Source: Pseudomonas sp. RIT-PI-r | Lineage (GTDB): Bacteria; Pseudomonadota; Gammaproteobacteria; Pseudomonadales; Pseudomonadaceae | Length of the DNA: 64,000 nucleotides | Assembly: GCF_001297015.1 (NCBI RefSeq) | Contig: NZ_LIGE01000043.1 | Coordinates: forward strand, 55,083-119,082 | Direction: 5' to 3' | Part shown: positions 8,540-16,680 of the stretch, piece by piece | Position numbering within the stretch: position 1 is the first letter of the stretch | Layout: each line of letters opens with the position of its first letter | Translations under genes and position numbers: made by a program | The notes under the pieces: model-generated | Told to the model about the DNA's origin: nothing | The model's database searches: none | What the model saw: the letters and a program-made list of their open reading frames with translations, nothing else

Positions 8540-9160
8540 ATGACTCACGCCGAAACCTTGCCCCTCACTGCGTCCAGCCTGACCGCCGTACTGTTTGGAC
8601 TCAGCGGTTGTCTGGTGGATTTCGGTGCTCGCGCTCGTCTAAATACCGTCGCCCGGCCCGAGCATGCCGAGGCGACACCGGGCGCGCTCGACAGTCTGCA
8701 CAGTTTGCAGCGCCAGCAGATTCCCTGCGCCTGGCTGGATGAACTGCCCCCTGCCCTCGCCCAATCGTTGTCGGCCTCACTGCCGGCGTCGATCAAACCT
8801 GCGCAACATTCGGCAACACTCAATCCGTGGCCTGCGCCGAATGCCTGCTGGCAAGCCCTGATGGAGTTGAACGTCGCCAGTCTGGACGGCTGCGTATTGG
8901 TCAGCGGTGAGCCGCGGCTGTTGCAGGCTGGCCTGAATGCCGGGCTGTGGACCATCGGCCTGGCCTCCTGCGGCTCGCTGTGTGGCCTGGCGCCAGGTGA
9001 ATGGCAAGCCTTGACCCAGAAAGAACGCGAACACCTGCGTGGCAAGGCCACCGTGCAACTCTTCGGGCTGGGCGTGCATTCGGTGATCGATCATCTGGGC
9101 GAACTCGACACTTGCCTGGCGGATATCAGCTTGCGCCGGTTCAAAGGCGAAAAGCCCTGA
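8540..9160 (+). CDS. HAD-superfamily-like protein with degenerate catalytic motif
   Basis: 206 aa. The N-terminus AVLFGLSGCLVDFG aligns with the HAD motif I pattern VLFDLDGTLVDFG, but both catalytic aspartates are replaced (G and S). Later a GEPRLLQAGLNAGLWTIGL stretch resembles the HAD motif IV region of phosphonoacetaldehyde-hydrolase relatives (gD-x...A-x-xAG-x-x-x-IG). The fold is likely kept and phosphatase chemistry lost. It is divergent from mlaA and followed by a DUF4404 gene about 110 nt on. No function can be assigned from sequence. Confidence 0.7.
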   Translation: MTHAETLPLTASSLTAVLFGLSGCLVDFGARARLNTVARPEHAEATPGALDSLHSLQRQQIPCAWLDELPPALAQSLSASLPASIKPAQHSATLNPWPAPNACWQALMELNVASLDGCVLVSGEPRLLQAGLNAGLWTIGLASCGSLCGLAPGEWQALTQKEREHLRGKATVQLFGLGVHSVIDHLGELDTCLADISLRRFKGEKP

Positions 9161-9268
9161 TCGGGATCATGCAGGTTTGCCGGGAGTGGATTAATCTAAA
9201 GGTCAGCCATAGACCTTTGGCGCGCGGCTGCGGTCAATGCCAGTGCCTATCGATAAAAGGAAAACACC

Positions 9269-9532
9269 ATGCCCGCCCAAGAACTGCAAAAACAGCTCGA
9301 TACCCTGCGCGAGCAGCTGGAGCAGAATCCGCCACTGTCGGAAGCCGAGCGTGAGGATTTGCATGCGCTGATGGCGCAGATTGAATCCGAAATTCAACTG
9401 GAGACTGCCACACAAGACGCCAGCATCGCTGACGGCGTCAATCTGGCGGTTGATCGCTTTGAACTCGAACACCCGGCCATTGCCGGCACCTTGCGCAACA
9501 TCGTCAACGCGCTGGGCAGCATGGGGATCTGA
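9269..9532 (+). CDS. DUF4404 family small protein
   Basis: An 87-aa acidic, mostly helical protein (QELQKQLDTLREQLEQN... heptad-like N-terminus), with the conserved tail HPAIAGTLRNIVNALGSMGI typical of DUF4404. AAGGAAA precedes the start and a strong terminator follows. Cytoplasmic; function unknown. Possibly co-transcribed with the HAD-like gene upstream. Confidence 0.85.
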   Translation: MPAQELQKQLDTLREQLEQNPPLSEAEREDLHALMAQIESEIQLETATQDASIADGVNLAVDRFELEHPAIAGTLRNIVNALGSMGI

Positions 9533-9547
9533 CTCCCCCCGAAACGC

Positions 9548-9579
9548 AAAAAGCCCTGCCATCACTGGCAGGGCTTTTT
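9548..9579 (+). terminator. Intrinsic terminator after DUF4404 gene
   Basis: 13-bp perfect stem AAAAAGCCCTGCC / GGCAGGGCTTTTT with an ATCACT loop, 15 nt after the stop codon. Confidence 0.92.
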
Positions 9580-9605
9580 CATTTCAACTTTGGCAATGCA
9601 TTCCC

Positions 9606-9697
9606 CTGTAGGAGTGAGCCTGCTCGCGATAGCGGTGTGTCAGTTAACATCATCGTCTGCTGACACACCGCTATCGCGAGCAGGCTCACTCCTACAG
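9606..9697. repeat. REP doublet (REPIN), GTGAGCCTGCTCGCGATAG class
   Basis: Long inverted repeat of about 35 bp per arm (GTAGGAGTGAGCCTGCTCGC... and its complement), extending past the REP core into AGCGGTGTGTCAG/CTGACACACCGCT. It sits between convergent genes. Confidence 0.93.
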
Positions 9698-9704
9698 TTG
9701 ATCT

Positions 9705-10535
9705 TTATTGACGCACGAGCCGGTGGTTCGGCAGCTGTACGCTTTCGGTGCTGCGATACGGGTTGATATCCAGACCGCCGCGACGCACGTAACGGGCAAA
9801 TACCGTGAGCTTCTCAGGTTTCAGCAACCGCTGCAGATCGAGGAAAATCCGCTCCACACACTGCTCATGGAAGTCCGAGTGCTGGCGGAAGCTGACGATG
9901 TATTCGAGCAGACTCGCATGATCCAGCGCCGAGCCGCGGTACTCCACCACAACGCTGCCCCAGTCCGGCTGACTGGTGACCGGGCAGTTGGATTTGAGCA
10001 GATGGCTATACACCGTCTCCTCGACAATCCGCGAATCATCGCAACGCAGCAATTCCGGGCGCGGATGTTCATAGTTGCTGACGCTGATATCCAGATCGTC
10101 GATGCATACGCCCGGCAACGCCACAACGCCTTCCGCTTCAACGTCCTTCAGGCTGCGAACGCGCACCCCCACCGGTTTGCCGGCGGCGGCCGACAAATCC
10201 TTGATCAGGGTCGCTTCCAAGGACACCACGTCGGCAAACGCCGTCTGGTTCAGCGAGTTCAGATACAACTTGAACGACTTCGACTCGATGATATTCGGCG
10301 AATCCGCCGGGATGCTGAATTCGCCGATCGCCACCACCGGTTTACCCGACGGCAGCAGCCACGACAACTCGAAGCAGTTCCAGAAATCCACACCTTTATA
10401 CGGCAGGGTTTCGGCGGTCAGGCCCAGCTCGGCCCATTTCGCGGTGCGCGGAATCGGGAACAGCAGGGACGGCGTGTAAGTGGCGATGTATTCGCTGGAT
10501 TTGCCCAGCGGCGAATGTTCGGCTGCGGGATGCAT
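9705..10535 (-). CDS. queF: NADPH-dependent 7-cyano-7-deazaguanine reductase
   Basis: Reduces preQ0 to preQ1 in queuosine tRNA modification. At 276 aa it is the long bimodular (YqfD-type) QueF. The signature ESKSFKLYLNS is present near residue 92, and the C-terminal catalytic half contains the nucleophilic cysteine in SNCPVTSQPDWG. The start MHPAAEHSPLGKSSEY agrees with the family. A cupredoxin gene follows on the same strand upstream, 61 bp away, as in P. aeruginosa. Confidence 0.96.
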   Translation of the reverse strand: MHPAAEHSPLGKSSEYIATYTPSLLFPIPRTAKWAELGLTAETLPYKGVDFWNCFELSWLLPSGKPVVAIGEFSIPADSPNIIESKSFKLYLNSLNQTAFADVVSLEATLIKDLSAAAGKPVGVRVRSLKDVEAEGVVALPGVCIDDLDISVSNYEHPRPELLRCDDSRIVEETVYSHLLKSNCPVTSQPDWGSVVVEYRGSALDHASLLEYIVSFRQHSDFHEQCVERIFLDLQRLLKPEKLTVFARYVRRGGLDINPYRSTESVQLPNHRLVRQ

Positions 10536-10596
10536 GGCGGAAACCTGACTGAATAATCAGCGGATTCTACCAGCCTTTGCCCGCGCCTTTGAGTGC

Positions 10597-11130
10597 TTAC
10601 TGACTGACCGTCAGTTTGCCGACCATACCCGCCTGATAATGCCCGGGAATATTGCAGGCAAATTCCAGACTGGTGGCCTTACTGAAGGTCCAGGTCAGCT
10701 CGGCGGTTTTACCTGGCTCGACCAACACGCTGTTCGGATCATCGTGCTTCATGCCATGGCCCATCGCTGCGTGATCCATGCCGGCCATATCGTGGGACAT
10801 TTCCTTCATGCCGGTAGGCGTAAGCATGCCGCTTTGCTGCATCTGCAACATTTCCTGCTGGTGTTTGGCGTGCATCGCCGCGTCACCGAGGTTGAATTCG
10901 TGCAACAACTGGCCTTTATTCACCAAGACAAAACGAACGGTCTCACCGGCCTTGATCTGAATGGCCTTGGGATCGAAGGACATATCGTTTAGCACCACTT
11001 CAATGCTGCGTGTGGCTTGGGCGGCAGGCGCTGGCTGGCCGAAATCGTAGGTGTGCGCTGGCGCGGCCCACACTGGCGAGCTCAGCGCCAACAGACAGGC
11101 AGCCAACGTCAAGGATTGGCGTAAAAACAT
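10597..11130 (-). CDS. Periplasmic cupredoxin-family copper protein with Met/His-rich insert
   Basis: 177 aa. A signal peptide (MFLRQSLTLAACLLALSSPVWA) leads to a cupredoxin fold. The type-1-like ligands are LLHEFN (His) and FACNIPGHYQAGM (Cys, His, Met). Between them is an insertion of about 40 residues rich in Met and His (MLQMQQSGML..., MSHDMAGMDHAAMGHGMKHDD), suggesting extra Cu(I)/Cu(II) sites. It is divergent from copRS, and in P. aeruginosa the orthologue is a CopR target, so a copper buffering or resistance role is likely. Confidence 0.88.
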   Translation of the reverse strand: MFLRQSLTLAACLLALSSPVWAAPAHTYDFGQPAPAAQATRSIEVVLNDMSFDPKAIQIKAGETVRFVLVNKGQLLHEFNLGDAAMHAKHQQEMLQMQQSGMLTPTGMKEMSHDMAGMDHAAMGHGMKHDDPNSVLVEPGKTAELTWTFSKATSLEFACNIPGHYQAGMVGKLTVSQ

Positions 11131-11207
11131 GGTCGTTCTCCAACAAGATAAGGTTCAGCTTATGGGAAACTTTAGCCGGCCTGCGCTGGCATCTACCTGA
11201 CAGGCAG

Positions 11208-11223
11208 ATTACAACTTTGTCAG
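11208..11223. promoter_or_regulatory. Putative CopR/CusR-type copper box
   Basis: ATTACAACTTTGTCAG matches the heavy-metal regulator inverted repeat TGACAA-N2-TTGTCA with one mismatch per left arm. A CTGACA half-site lies 11 bp further left. It is in the 165-bp divergent region between the cupredoxin gene and copR. Confidence 0.55.
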
Positions 11224-11295
11224 GTTGGCGTTTGTCGCCTGCGCTCACGGTATAAAGCTTTCGTTTCTACACCCCCGAACAAACCCGAGTCGCCC

Positions 11296-11976
11296 ATGAA
11301 ACTGTTGATCGTCGAAGACCAAGCGAAAACCGGCCAATACCTGCGCCAAGGCCTGACCGAGGCCGGGTTCAATACGGAACTGGTGGCCGACGGCAACAGC
11401 GGTCAGCAACTGGCGCTGAGCGGTGATTACGCGCTGCTGATCCTCGACGTGATGCTGCCCGGTCGCAGCGGATGGCAGATTCTGCAAGCGGTGCGCAGCG
11501 CCGGGCTGGATACGCCGGTACTTTTTCTCACGGCCAAAGACGCCGTGGAAGACAGGGTTCATGGCCTCGAACTCGGTGCCGACGACTATCTGGTCAAGCC
11601 TTTCGCCTTCTCGGAACTGCTGGCGCGGGTGCGCAGTCTGTTGCGTCGCGGCAGCGCTACAACCCAGGAAACCAGTCTGCAACTGGCCGATCTGCGCCTG
11701 GATCTGATCCGCCGCCGCGTCGAACGCTCCGGCCAACGCATCGACCTGACCGCCAAAGAATTTGCGTTATTGGAAATGCTCCTGCGTCGCCAGGGAGAAG
11801 TGCTGCCGAAATCGCTGATCGCCTCGCAAGTCTGGGACATGAATTTCGACAGCGACACCAATGTCATTGAAGTGGCGATCCGCCGTTTGCGCCTGAAGAT
11901 CGACGACGAATTCCCCAACAAACTGATCCACACCGTGCGCGGCATGGGTTACGTGCTCGAAGAGCGTGGCGCCTGA
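11296..11976 (+). CDS. copR: Copper response regulator CopR (OmpR family)
   Basis: 226 aa. Receiver domain: EDQ acidic pocket, phospho-acceptor aspartate in LLILDVMLPG and lysine in DDYLVKPFAF. The winged-helix DNA-binding domain ends in NKLIHTVRGMGYVLEE. The heavy-metal (CusR/CopR) subfamily is indicated by sequence and by the divergent cupredoxin gene. Its TGA overlaps the copS start codon (TGATG), so the two are translationally coupled. Likely autoregulated through the box just upstream. Confidence 0.94.
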   Translation: MKLLIVEDQAKTGQYLRQGLTEAGFNTELVADGNSGQQLALSGDYALLILDVMLPGRSGWQILQAVRSAGLDTPVLFLTAKDAVEDRVHGLELGADDYLVKPFAFSELLARVRSLLRRGSATTQETSLQLADLRLDLIRRRVERSGQRIDLTAKEFALLEMLLRRQGEVLPKSLIASQVWDMNFDSDTNVIEVAIRRLRLKIDDEFPNKLIHTVRGMGYVLEERGA

Positions 11977-13322
11977 TGCGTCGGCTGTCATTGAGCTCGC
12001 GCCTGGCCTTGTTGTTCGCCGCTTGCACCGCTGTGGTTTCACTGTTCGCCGGGGTGCTGTTCAACCGCGCCAGCGAAGCGCACTTCATTGAACTCGACCA
12101 GCAACAACTGGACGGCAAGCTGATCGGCCTGCGCCGCGCGCTGCAGGATCTTCAGCCTGCTCAGCGTGAAGCGCGACTGGCGGATGAGCTGAGTCGTCAG
12201 GCCGATCTGTCACTGCGCATCACCGGCACTGACGGCCAACGCTGGTATGACAGTTCGCAGATCCCCAAGGATTTGCCGCCACAATCAGGCCTGTCAACCG
12301 TGAGTCATGCCGGCACCGACTATCGCGTGCTCAACGCCCCGCTCTACCCCGACCAAACCGACTCGCCGCGATTGACCTTGCTGCTGGACATCACCCATCA
12401 CCAGCATTTCCTGCAACGCATGCAGCATCTGATCTGGCTGACGGTCGGGCTGTCAGCGCTGGCCACCGCTTTGCTCGGTGCCTGGGCCGCACGCAGCGGC
12501 TTGCGGCCATTGCGGCGTATGAGCGCGGTTGCCCGTGGGATTTCCGCACAATCGCTCAACGCCCGACTGCCAGAAGCGCAAATGCCGCCCGAGCTTGCGG
12601 AAATGGCCCACAGCTTCAACGCCATGCTCGCACGCCTCGACGACTCGTTTCAGCGGCTCTCGGCGTTTTCTGCCGACATCGCCCATGAACTGCGCACGCC
12701 GCTGTCGAACCTGCTGACTCACACTCAGGTCACCCTCACCCGCCCACGGCCGATCGAAGATTATCGCGAAGCCCTGCACAGCAACCTCGAAGAGCTGCAA
12801 TGGATGGCGCAACTGGTCAACGACATGTTGTACCTGGCCAAGGCCGATCACGGTTTGCTGATGCCCAAGCGTGAACCGCTGGAGCTGGCGGATGAAACGG
12901 ATGTGCTTTTGGAGTTTTTTGCGCCGCTGGCGGAGGACGCCGGGGTCAAGCTGACGCGCGAGGGCCATGCGCGGATCGAGGGTGATCGCAGCATGTTGCG
13001 CCGGGCCTTGTCGAATTTGCTGGATAACGCGCTGCGCTTTACCCCCGCTGAGGGCTACGTGAGTTTGCGGATCGTTGATCAAGCGAGCGCTGTGCGTATT
13101 TCAGTCGAAAACAGTGGCGAGGGGATTTCAGCGCAGTTGCTACCACGCTTGTTCGACCGCTTTTATCGGGCTGATCCGGCGCGGCAGGAAGGCAGCAGTG
13201 AGCATGCGGGGTTGGGGTTGGCGATTACTCAATCCATCATCCGCGCCCATGGTGGGCAGATTCATTGCGAATCGGAGGCGGGATGGACGCGGTTTGTGAT
13301 TGAGTTGCCCAAGGGAGATTGA
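11976..13322 (+). CDS. copS: Copper sensor histidine kinase CopS
   Basis: 448 aa heavy-metal sensor kinase. Two membrane segments (about 8-28 and 148-168) bracket a periplasmic sensor of roughly 120 residues. HAMP follows, then the H-box FSADIAHELRTPLSN (phospho-His), N-box LSNLLDNALRF and G-box GLGLAITQSI. It overlaps copR by one base. Its output controls CopR targets, including the neighbouring cupredoxin. Confidence 0.94.
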   Translation: MRRLSLSSRLALLFAACTAVVSLFAGVLFNRASEAHFIELDQQQLDGKLIGLRRALQDLQPAQREARLADELSRQADLSLRITGTDGQRWYDSSQIPKDLPPQSGLSTVSHAGTDYRVLNAPLYPDQTDSPRLTLLLDITHHQHFLQRMQHLIWLTVGLSALATALLGAWAARSGLRPLRRMSAVARGISAQSLNARLPEAQMPPELAEMAHSFNAMLARLDDSFQRLSAFSADIAHELRTPLSNLLTHTQVTLTRPRPIEDYREALHSNLEELQWMAQLVNDMLYLAKADHGLLMPKREPLELADETDVLLEFFAPLAEDAGVKLTREGHARIEGDRSMLRRALSNLLDNALRFTPAEGYVSLRIVDQASAVRISVENSGEGISAQLLPRLFDRFYRADPARQEGSSEHAGLGLAITQSIIRAHGGQIHCESEAGWTRFVIELPKGD

Positions 13323-13341
13323 GGCCAACAGTTCCGCCCCC

Positions 13342-13416
13342 TTCGCGAGCAGGCTCGCTCCCACATTGGATCTGCGTCGTTCACAAATCCCCTGTGGGAG
13401 CGAGCCTGCTCGCGAA
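13342..13416. repeat. REP doublet (REPIN), GCGAGCCTGCTCGCGAAAG class
   Basis: Inverted pair CTTCGCGAGCAGGCTCGCTCCCAC ... GTGGGAGCGAGCCTGCTCGCGAAAG between the convergent copS and lolE genes. Confidence 0.92.
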
Positions 13417-13430
13417 AGCGGCCTGTCTGC

Positions 13431-14675
13431 TTAAGAGTATCTCAGGGCGTGAGCCGGCTCGATCTTCGCCGCCCGCCAGGCCGGATACACCGTCGCCAAA
13501 AAGCTCAGGATAAAGCCCGCCGAGCAAATCAACAGCACATCCCCACCCTGCAATTCCGACGGCAGATTGCTGACGAAATACACGTCCGAGCTGAAAATAT
13601 GCTGGCCGCTCACGCGCTCGATCCAGCCCACGATCTGACTGACATTCAGCGCGGCGATCACGCCCAACACGCCGCCAATGATCGTGCCGACAATACCGAT
13701 CACCGTGCCCTGGACCATGAAGATCGCCATGATCTGCCGAGGCGTGGCACCGATGGTACGCAGGATCGCGATGTCAGCGCCCTTGTCGTTCACTACCATG
13801 ATCAGGGTCGCGATGATGTTGAACGCCGCCACCGCGACGATCATCAGCAACAGCAGGCCGATCATGGTTTTTTCCATTTTCATCGCGCTGAACAGACTGC
13901 CCTGGGTGTGGGTCCAGTCGTCAGCCTTGAAATCGGCGCCCAGACCGGCGGCGATGTCCGAGGAGACTTTCGGCGCCGCGTACAGGTCTTTGACCGCCAG
14001 ACGCACACTCTGCACCTGATTCGGCTGCCAATGCTGCATGGTCGCGGCATCTGCCACGTGGATCAGGCCCATCGAGCCGTCCAGTTCAGCACCCACCTTG
14101 AACACGCCGACCACGTTCAGGCGCTGCATGCGCGGGGTGATGCCGCCCGGTGCGGTACTGACTTCCGGGACGATCAGGGTGATTTTGTCGCCGACGTTGA
14201 GGCGGAAACGTCGCGCGGTGATTTCACCAATCACTACGCCGAACTCGCCTGGCTTCAACGCATCAAGACGCCCCTGCACAATGTGCTGGGCAACGATCGA
14301 GACCTTGCCTTCCTGCGCCGGATCGACGCCGCTGATCTGGATCGGCTGCATCAAGCCCTTGTAAGAGAGCATGCCTTCCATCTCGGTGAACGGCACGGCG
14401 GCGGTCACTTCTGGATTTTTCATCGCGGCGGCGGCCACCGGCTGCCAGTCATCGATCGGCTTGACGCCAACGATGGTTGCGTGCGGCACCATGCCGAGGA
14501 TGCGCGAACTCATTTCGCGCTGGAAGCCGTTCATTACCGACAACACCACGATCATCGCCAGCACGCCAAGGGCGAGGCCGATCATCGAGGTCATCGAAAT
14601 GAACGAAACGAAGCGATTGCGGCGCTTGGCGCGGGTATAGCGCGTGCCGATAAAGATCGATAACGGTCTGAACAT
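13431..14675 (-). CDS. lolE: Lipoprotein-releasing ABC transporter permease LolE
   Basis: 414 aa from the MFRPLSIFIGTRYTRAKRRN start; the frame is open further upstream but that part has no homology feel. It has one N-terminal and three C-terminal membrane segments (FtsX-like) around a large periplasmic domain. It is a paralogue of lolC two genes upstream (same opening FIGTRYTRAKRRN). With LolC and LolD it extracts outer-membrane lipoproteins from the inner membrane for LolA. Assignment as E rather than C rests on being third in the operon. A terminator-like hairpin lies between lolD and this gene. Confidence 0.9.
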   Translation of the reverse strand: MFRPLSIFIGTRYTRAKRRNRFVSFISMTSMIGLALGVLAMIVVLSVMNGFQREMSSRILGMVPHATIVGVKPIDDWQPVAAAAMKNPEVTAAVPFTEMEGMLSYKGLMQPIQISGVDPAQEGKVSIVAQHIVQGRLDALKPGEFGVVIGEITARRFRLNVGDKITLIVPEVSTAPGGITPRMQRLNVVGVFKVGAELDGSMGLIHVADAATMQHWQPNQVQSVRLAVKDLYAAPKVSSDIAAGLGADFKADDWTHTQGSLFSAMKMEKTMIGLLLLMIVAVAAFNIIATLIMVVNDKGADIAILRTIGATPRQIMAIFMVQGTVIGIVGTIIGGVLGVIAALNVSQIVGWIERVSGQHIFSSDVYFVSNLPSELQGGDVLLICSAGFILSFLATVYPAWRAAKIEPAHALRYS

Positions 14676-14703
14676 TCGCTGGGGCACCGTATAAAAATAA
14701 AAG

Positions 14704-14729
14704 ACCCGACACCTTTGCAGGCGCCGGGT
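14704..14729 (-). terminator. Terminator-like hairpin between lolD and lolE
   Basis: Stem ACCCGGCGCCT / AGGTGTCGGGT (two G-T pairs) with a GCAA loop, followed on the minus strand by CTTTTATTTTT. It lies inside the operon and may cause partial termination. Confidence 0.55.
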
Positions 14730-14738
14730 TTCAGCCAA

Positions 14739-15437
14739 TCAGATAGGCGTGAGGCAACCTTCTTGCAGGTGCAATACGCGATCCATCTGGCGGGCCAGGT
14801 TCATGTCGTGAGTCACTACCAGAAACGCGGTGCGCATCGAGGTGCTGAGTTCCAGCATCAAATCCTGAATGCCCTGGGCGGTGTGGGAGTCGAGGTTGCC
14901 GGTTGGCTCGTCGAGCATCACCAGGCCTGGCTTGTTGACCAAGGCGCGGGCAATCGCCACACGTTGACGCTCGCCACCGGACAGTTCCGCCGGTTTGTGC
15001 TCCAGACGATGGCCGAGGCCGACGCGTTCCAGCAATGCCGTGGCGCGCTGACGGGCTTCCGGGATCGGCGTCTTGCCGATCAGCAGCGGCATGCAGACGT
15101 TTTCCAGCGCGGTGAATTCCGGCAGCAAGTGGTGGAACTGGTAAACGAAACCGAGTGCACGGTTGCGCAGCAGGCCACGCTTCTTCTCGCTCAGCGCCGA
15201 CAGTTCTTCACCGTCGAGCCAGACGCTGCCCTTGGTTGGCGTATCGAGGCCGCCGAGCAGGTTGAGCAAAGTACTTTTGCCCGAACCCGAGGTGCCGACG
15301 ATCGCCACACGCTCGCCAGGGTGCAGCTCCAGTTGCAGGCCGGCCAGTACTTCTACCGATTCCGGGCCTTCTTCATAGGATTTGCCCAGGTTGCGGCAGC
15401 TCAGGATTGCTTGTTCACTCATGCCCGACTCACTCAT
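14739..15437 (-). CDS. lolD: Lipoprotein-releasing ABC transporter ATPase LolD
   Basis: 232 aa, equal to E. coli LolD (233). Walker A GTSGSGKST, signature LSGGERQR, Walker B LVMLDEPTGNLD. The start MSESGMSEQ is chosen because GGAGG lies nine bases before it. An internal ATG at 15422 lacks an SD. It overlaps the end of lolC by 8 bp, so translation is coupled. Peripheral inner-membrane ATPase powering lipoprotein release. Confidence 0.95.
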   Translation of the reverse strand: MSESGMSEQAILSCRNLGKSYEEGPESVEVLAGLQLELHPGERVAIVGTSGSGKSTLLNLLGGLDTPTKGSVWLDGEELSALSEKKRGLLRNRALGFVYQFHHLLPEFTALENVCMPLLIGKTPIPEARQRATALLERVGLGHRLEHKPAELSGGERQRVAIARALVNKPGLVMLDEPTGNLDSHTAQGIQDLMLELSTSMRTAFLVVTHDMNLARQMDRVLHLQEGCLTPI

Positions 15438-16680
15438 AACGTAGCGCCTCCGCCGGCTGGGTGCGCGCGGCACGCCAGGCTGGATACAGGGTGGCGAGGA
15501 AACTCAGGACCAACGCAGCAGCGCAGACCATGATCACATCCTGGCTCTGCACCTGCGACGGAAGATAATCAATGAAATACACGTCAGCATTAAGGAATTT
15601 GTGGCCGATCAGGCCTTCCAGTGCCGAGATCGCAGCGCTGACATTAAGCGCCGCAAAAATGCCGACTACCGCACCAATCGCCGTGCCGACCACACCGATC
15701 ACCGTGCCTTGCACCATGAACGTGCGCATGATCGTGCCCGGCGTCGCGCCCAAGGTGCGCAGGATGGCGATGTCGCCCTTCTTGTCGTTGACCACCATCA
15801 CCAGCGTGGAAATGATGTTGAACGCAGCCACGGCAACGATCAGCAACAACAGCAGGCCGATCATGGCCTTTTCCATGCGGATCGCCTGATACAGATTGCC
15901 GTGGGTGCGCGTCCAGTCGCGGGCGTAGTAATGGTCTTCGCCGAGTTGCTGGGCGATGTTCCATGCTACGCGCGGTGCCTGGAACAGGTCGTCGAACTTC
16001 AGGCGGATGCCCTGTACCTGATCAGGCTTCCAGCGGTGCATCTTCGCCAGATCCTGCAGGTTGGTGACGCCCAGATAGCCATCGAGTTCGCCAGCGCCGA
16101 CATGGAAAATGCCGACAACGGTGAAGCGCTTCATGCGCGGGAACATGCCGGCCGGGGTCAGGCTGACCTCCGGTGCGACGAAGGTGACCTTGTCACCAAT
16201 GCCGACGCCGAGCTTGGTCGCCGCCTTGTCGCCGATGACGATGCCGAAGCTGCCCGGCGTCAGATCGTCGAGTTTGCCCTGCTTCATGAAGTTGTCGATG
16301 ATCGACACGTTGCGCTCCAGCGCCGGGTCGATGGCATTGAGCAACACCTTGGACACCTGACCGTTATTGGTCAGCAGGCCCTGCATCTGGGTGAACGGCG
16401 CAACCGCCGTCACCTGCGGGTTCTGCTTGACCTTGGTGGCCAGGCTTTGCCAATCGTTGATCGGTTCAGTGGATTCAATGGTCGCGTGGGGCACCATGCC
16501 CAGCACGCGGGTGCGCATCTCATGATCGAAGCCATTCATCACCGACAGCACGACGATCATCACGACCACGCCAAGGGCGAGCCCGATCATCGAAGTCAGG
16601 GAAATGAATGACACAAAATGATTGCGACGCTTTGCACGGGTATAACGCGTGCCGATAAATACGAAGAGAGGTCTGAACAT
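15430..16680 (-). CDS. lolC: Lipoprotein-releasing ABC transporter permease LolC
   Basis: 416 aa with an N-terminal membrane segment (SLTSMIGLALGVVVMIVVLS), a periplasmic domain (about 45-270) and three C-terminal segments. First gene of lolC-lolD-lolE, overlapping lolD. It shares its start region with a divergent PilZ gene: the two possible ATG codons overlap on opposite strands at 16678-16681. The LolC/LolE naming follows operon order. Confidence 0.92.
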   Translation of the reverse strand: MFRPLFVFIGTRYTRAKRRNHFVSFISLTSMIGLALGVVVMIVVLSVMNGFDHEMRTRVLGMVPHATIESTEPINDWQSLATKVKQNPQVTAVAPFTQMQGLLTNNGQVSKVLLNAIDPALERNVSIIDNFMKQGKLDDLTPGSFGIVIGDKAATKLGVGIGDKVTFVAPEVSLTPAGMFPRMKRFTVVGIFHVGAGELDGYLGVTNLQDLAKMHRWKPDQVQGIRLKFDDLFQAPRVAWNIAQQLGEDHYYARDWTRTHGNLYQAIRMEKAMIGLLLLLIVAVAAFNIISTLVMVVNDKKGDIAILRTLGATPGTIMRTFMVQGTVIGVVGTAIGAVVGIFAALNVSAAISALEGLIGHKFLNADVYFIDYLPSQVQSQDVIMVCAAALVLSFLATLYPAWRAARTQPAEALRYE

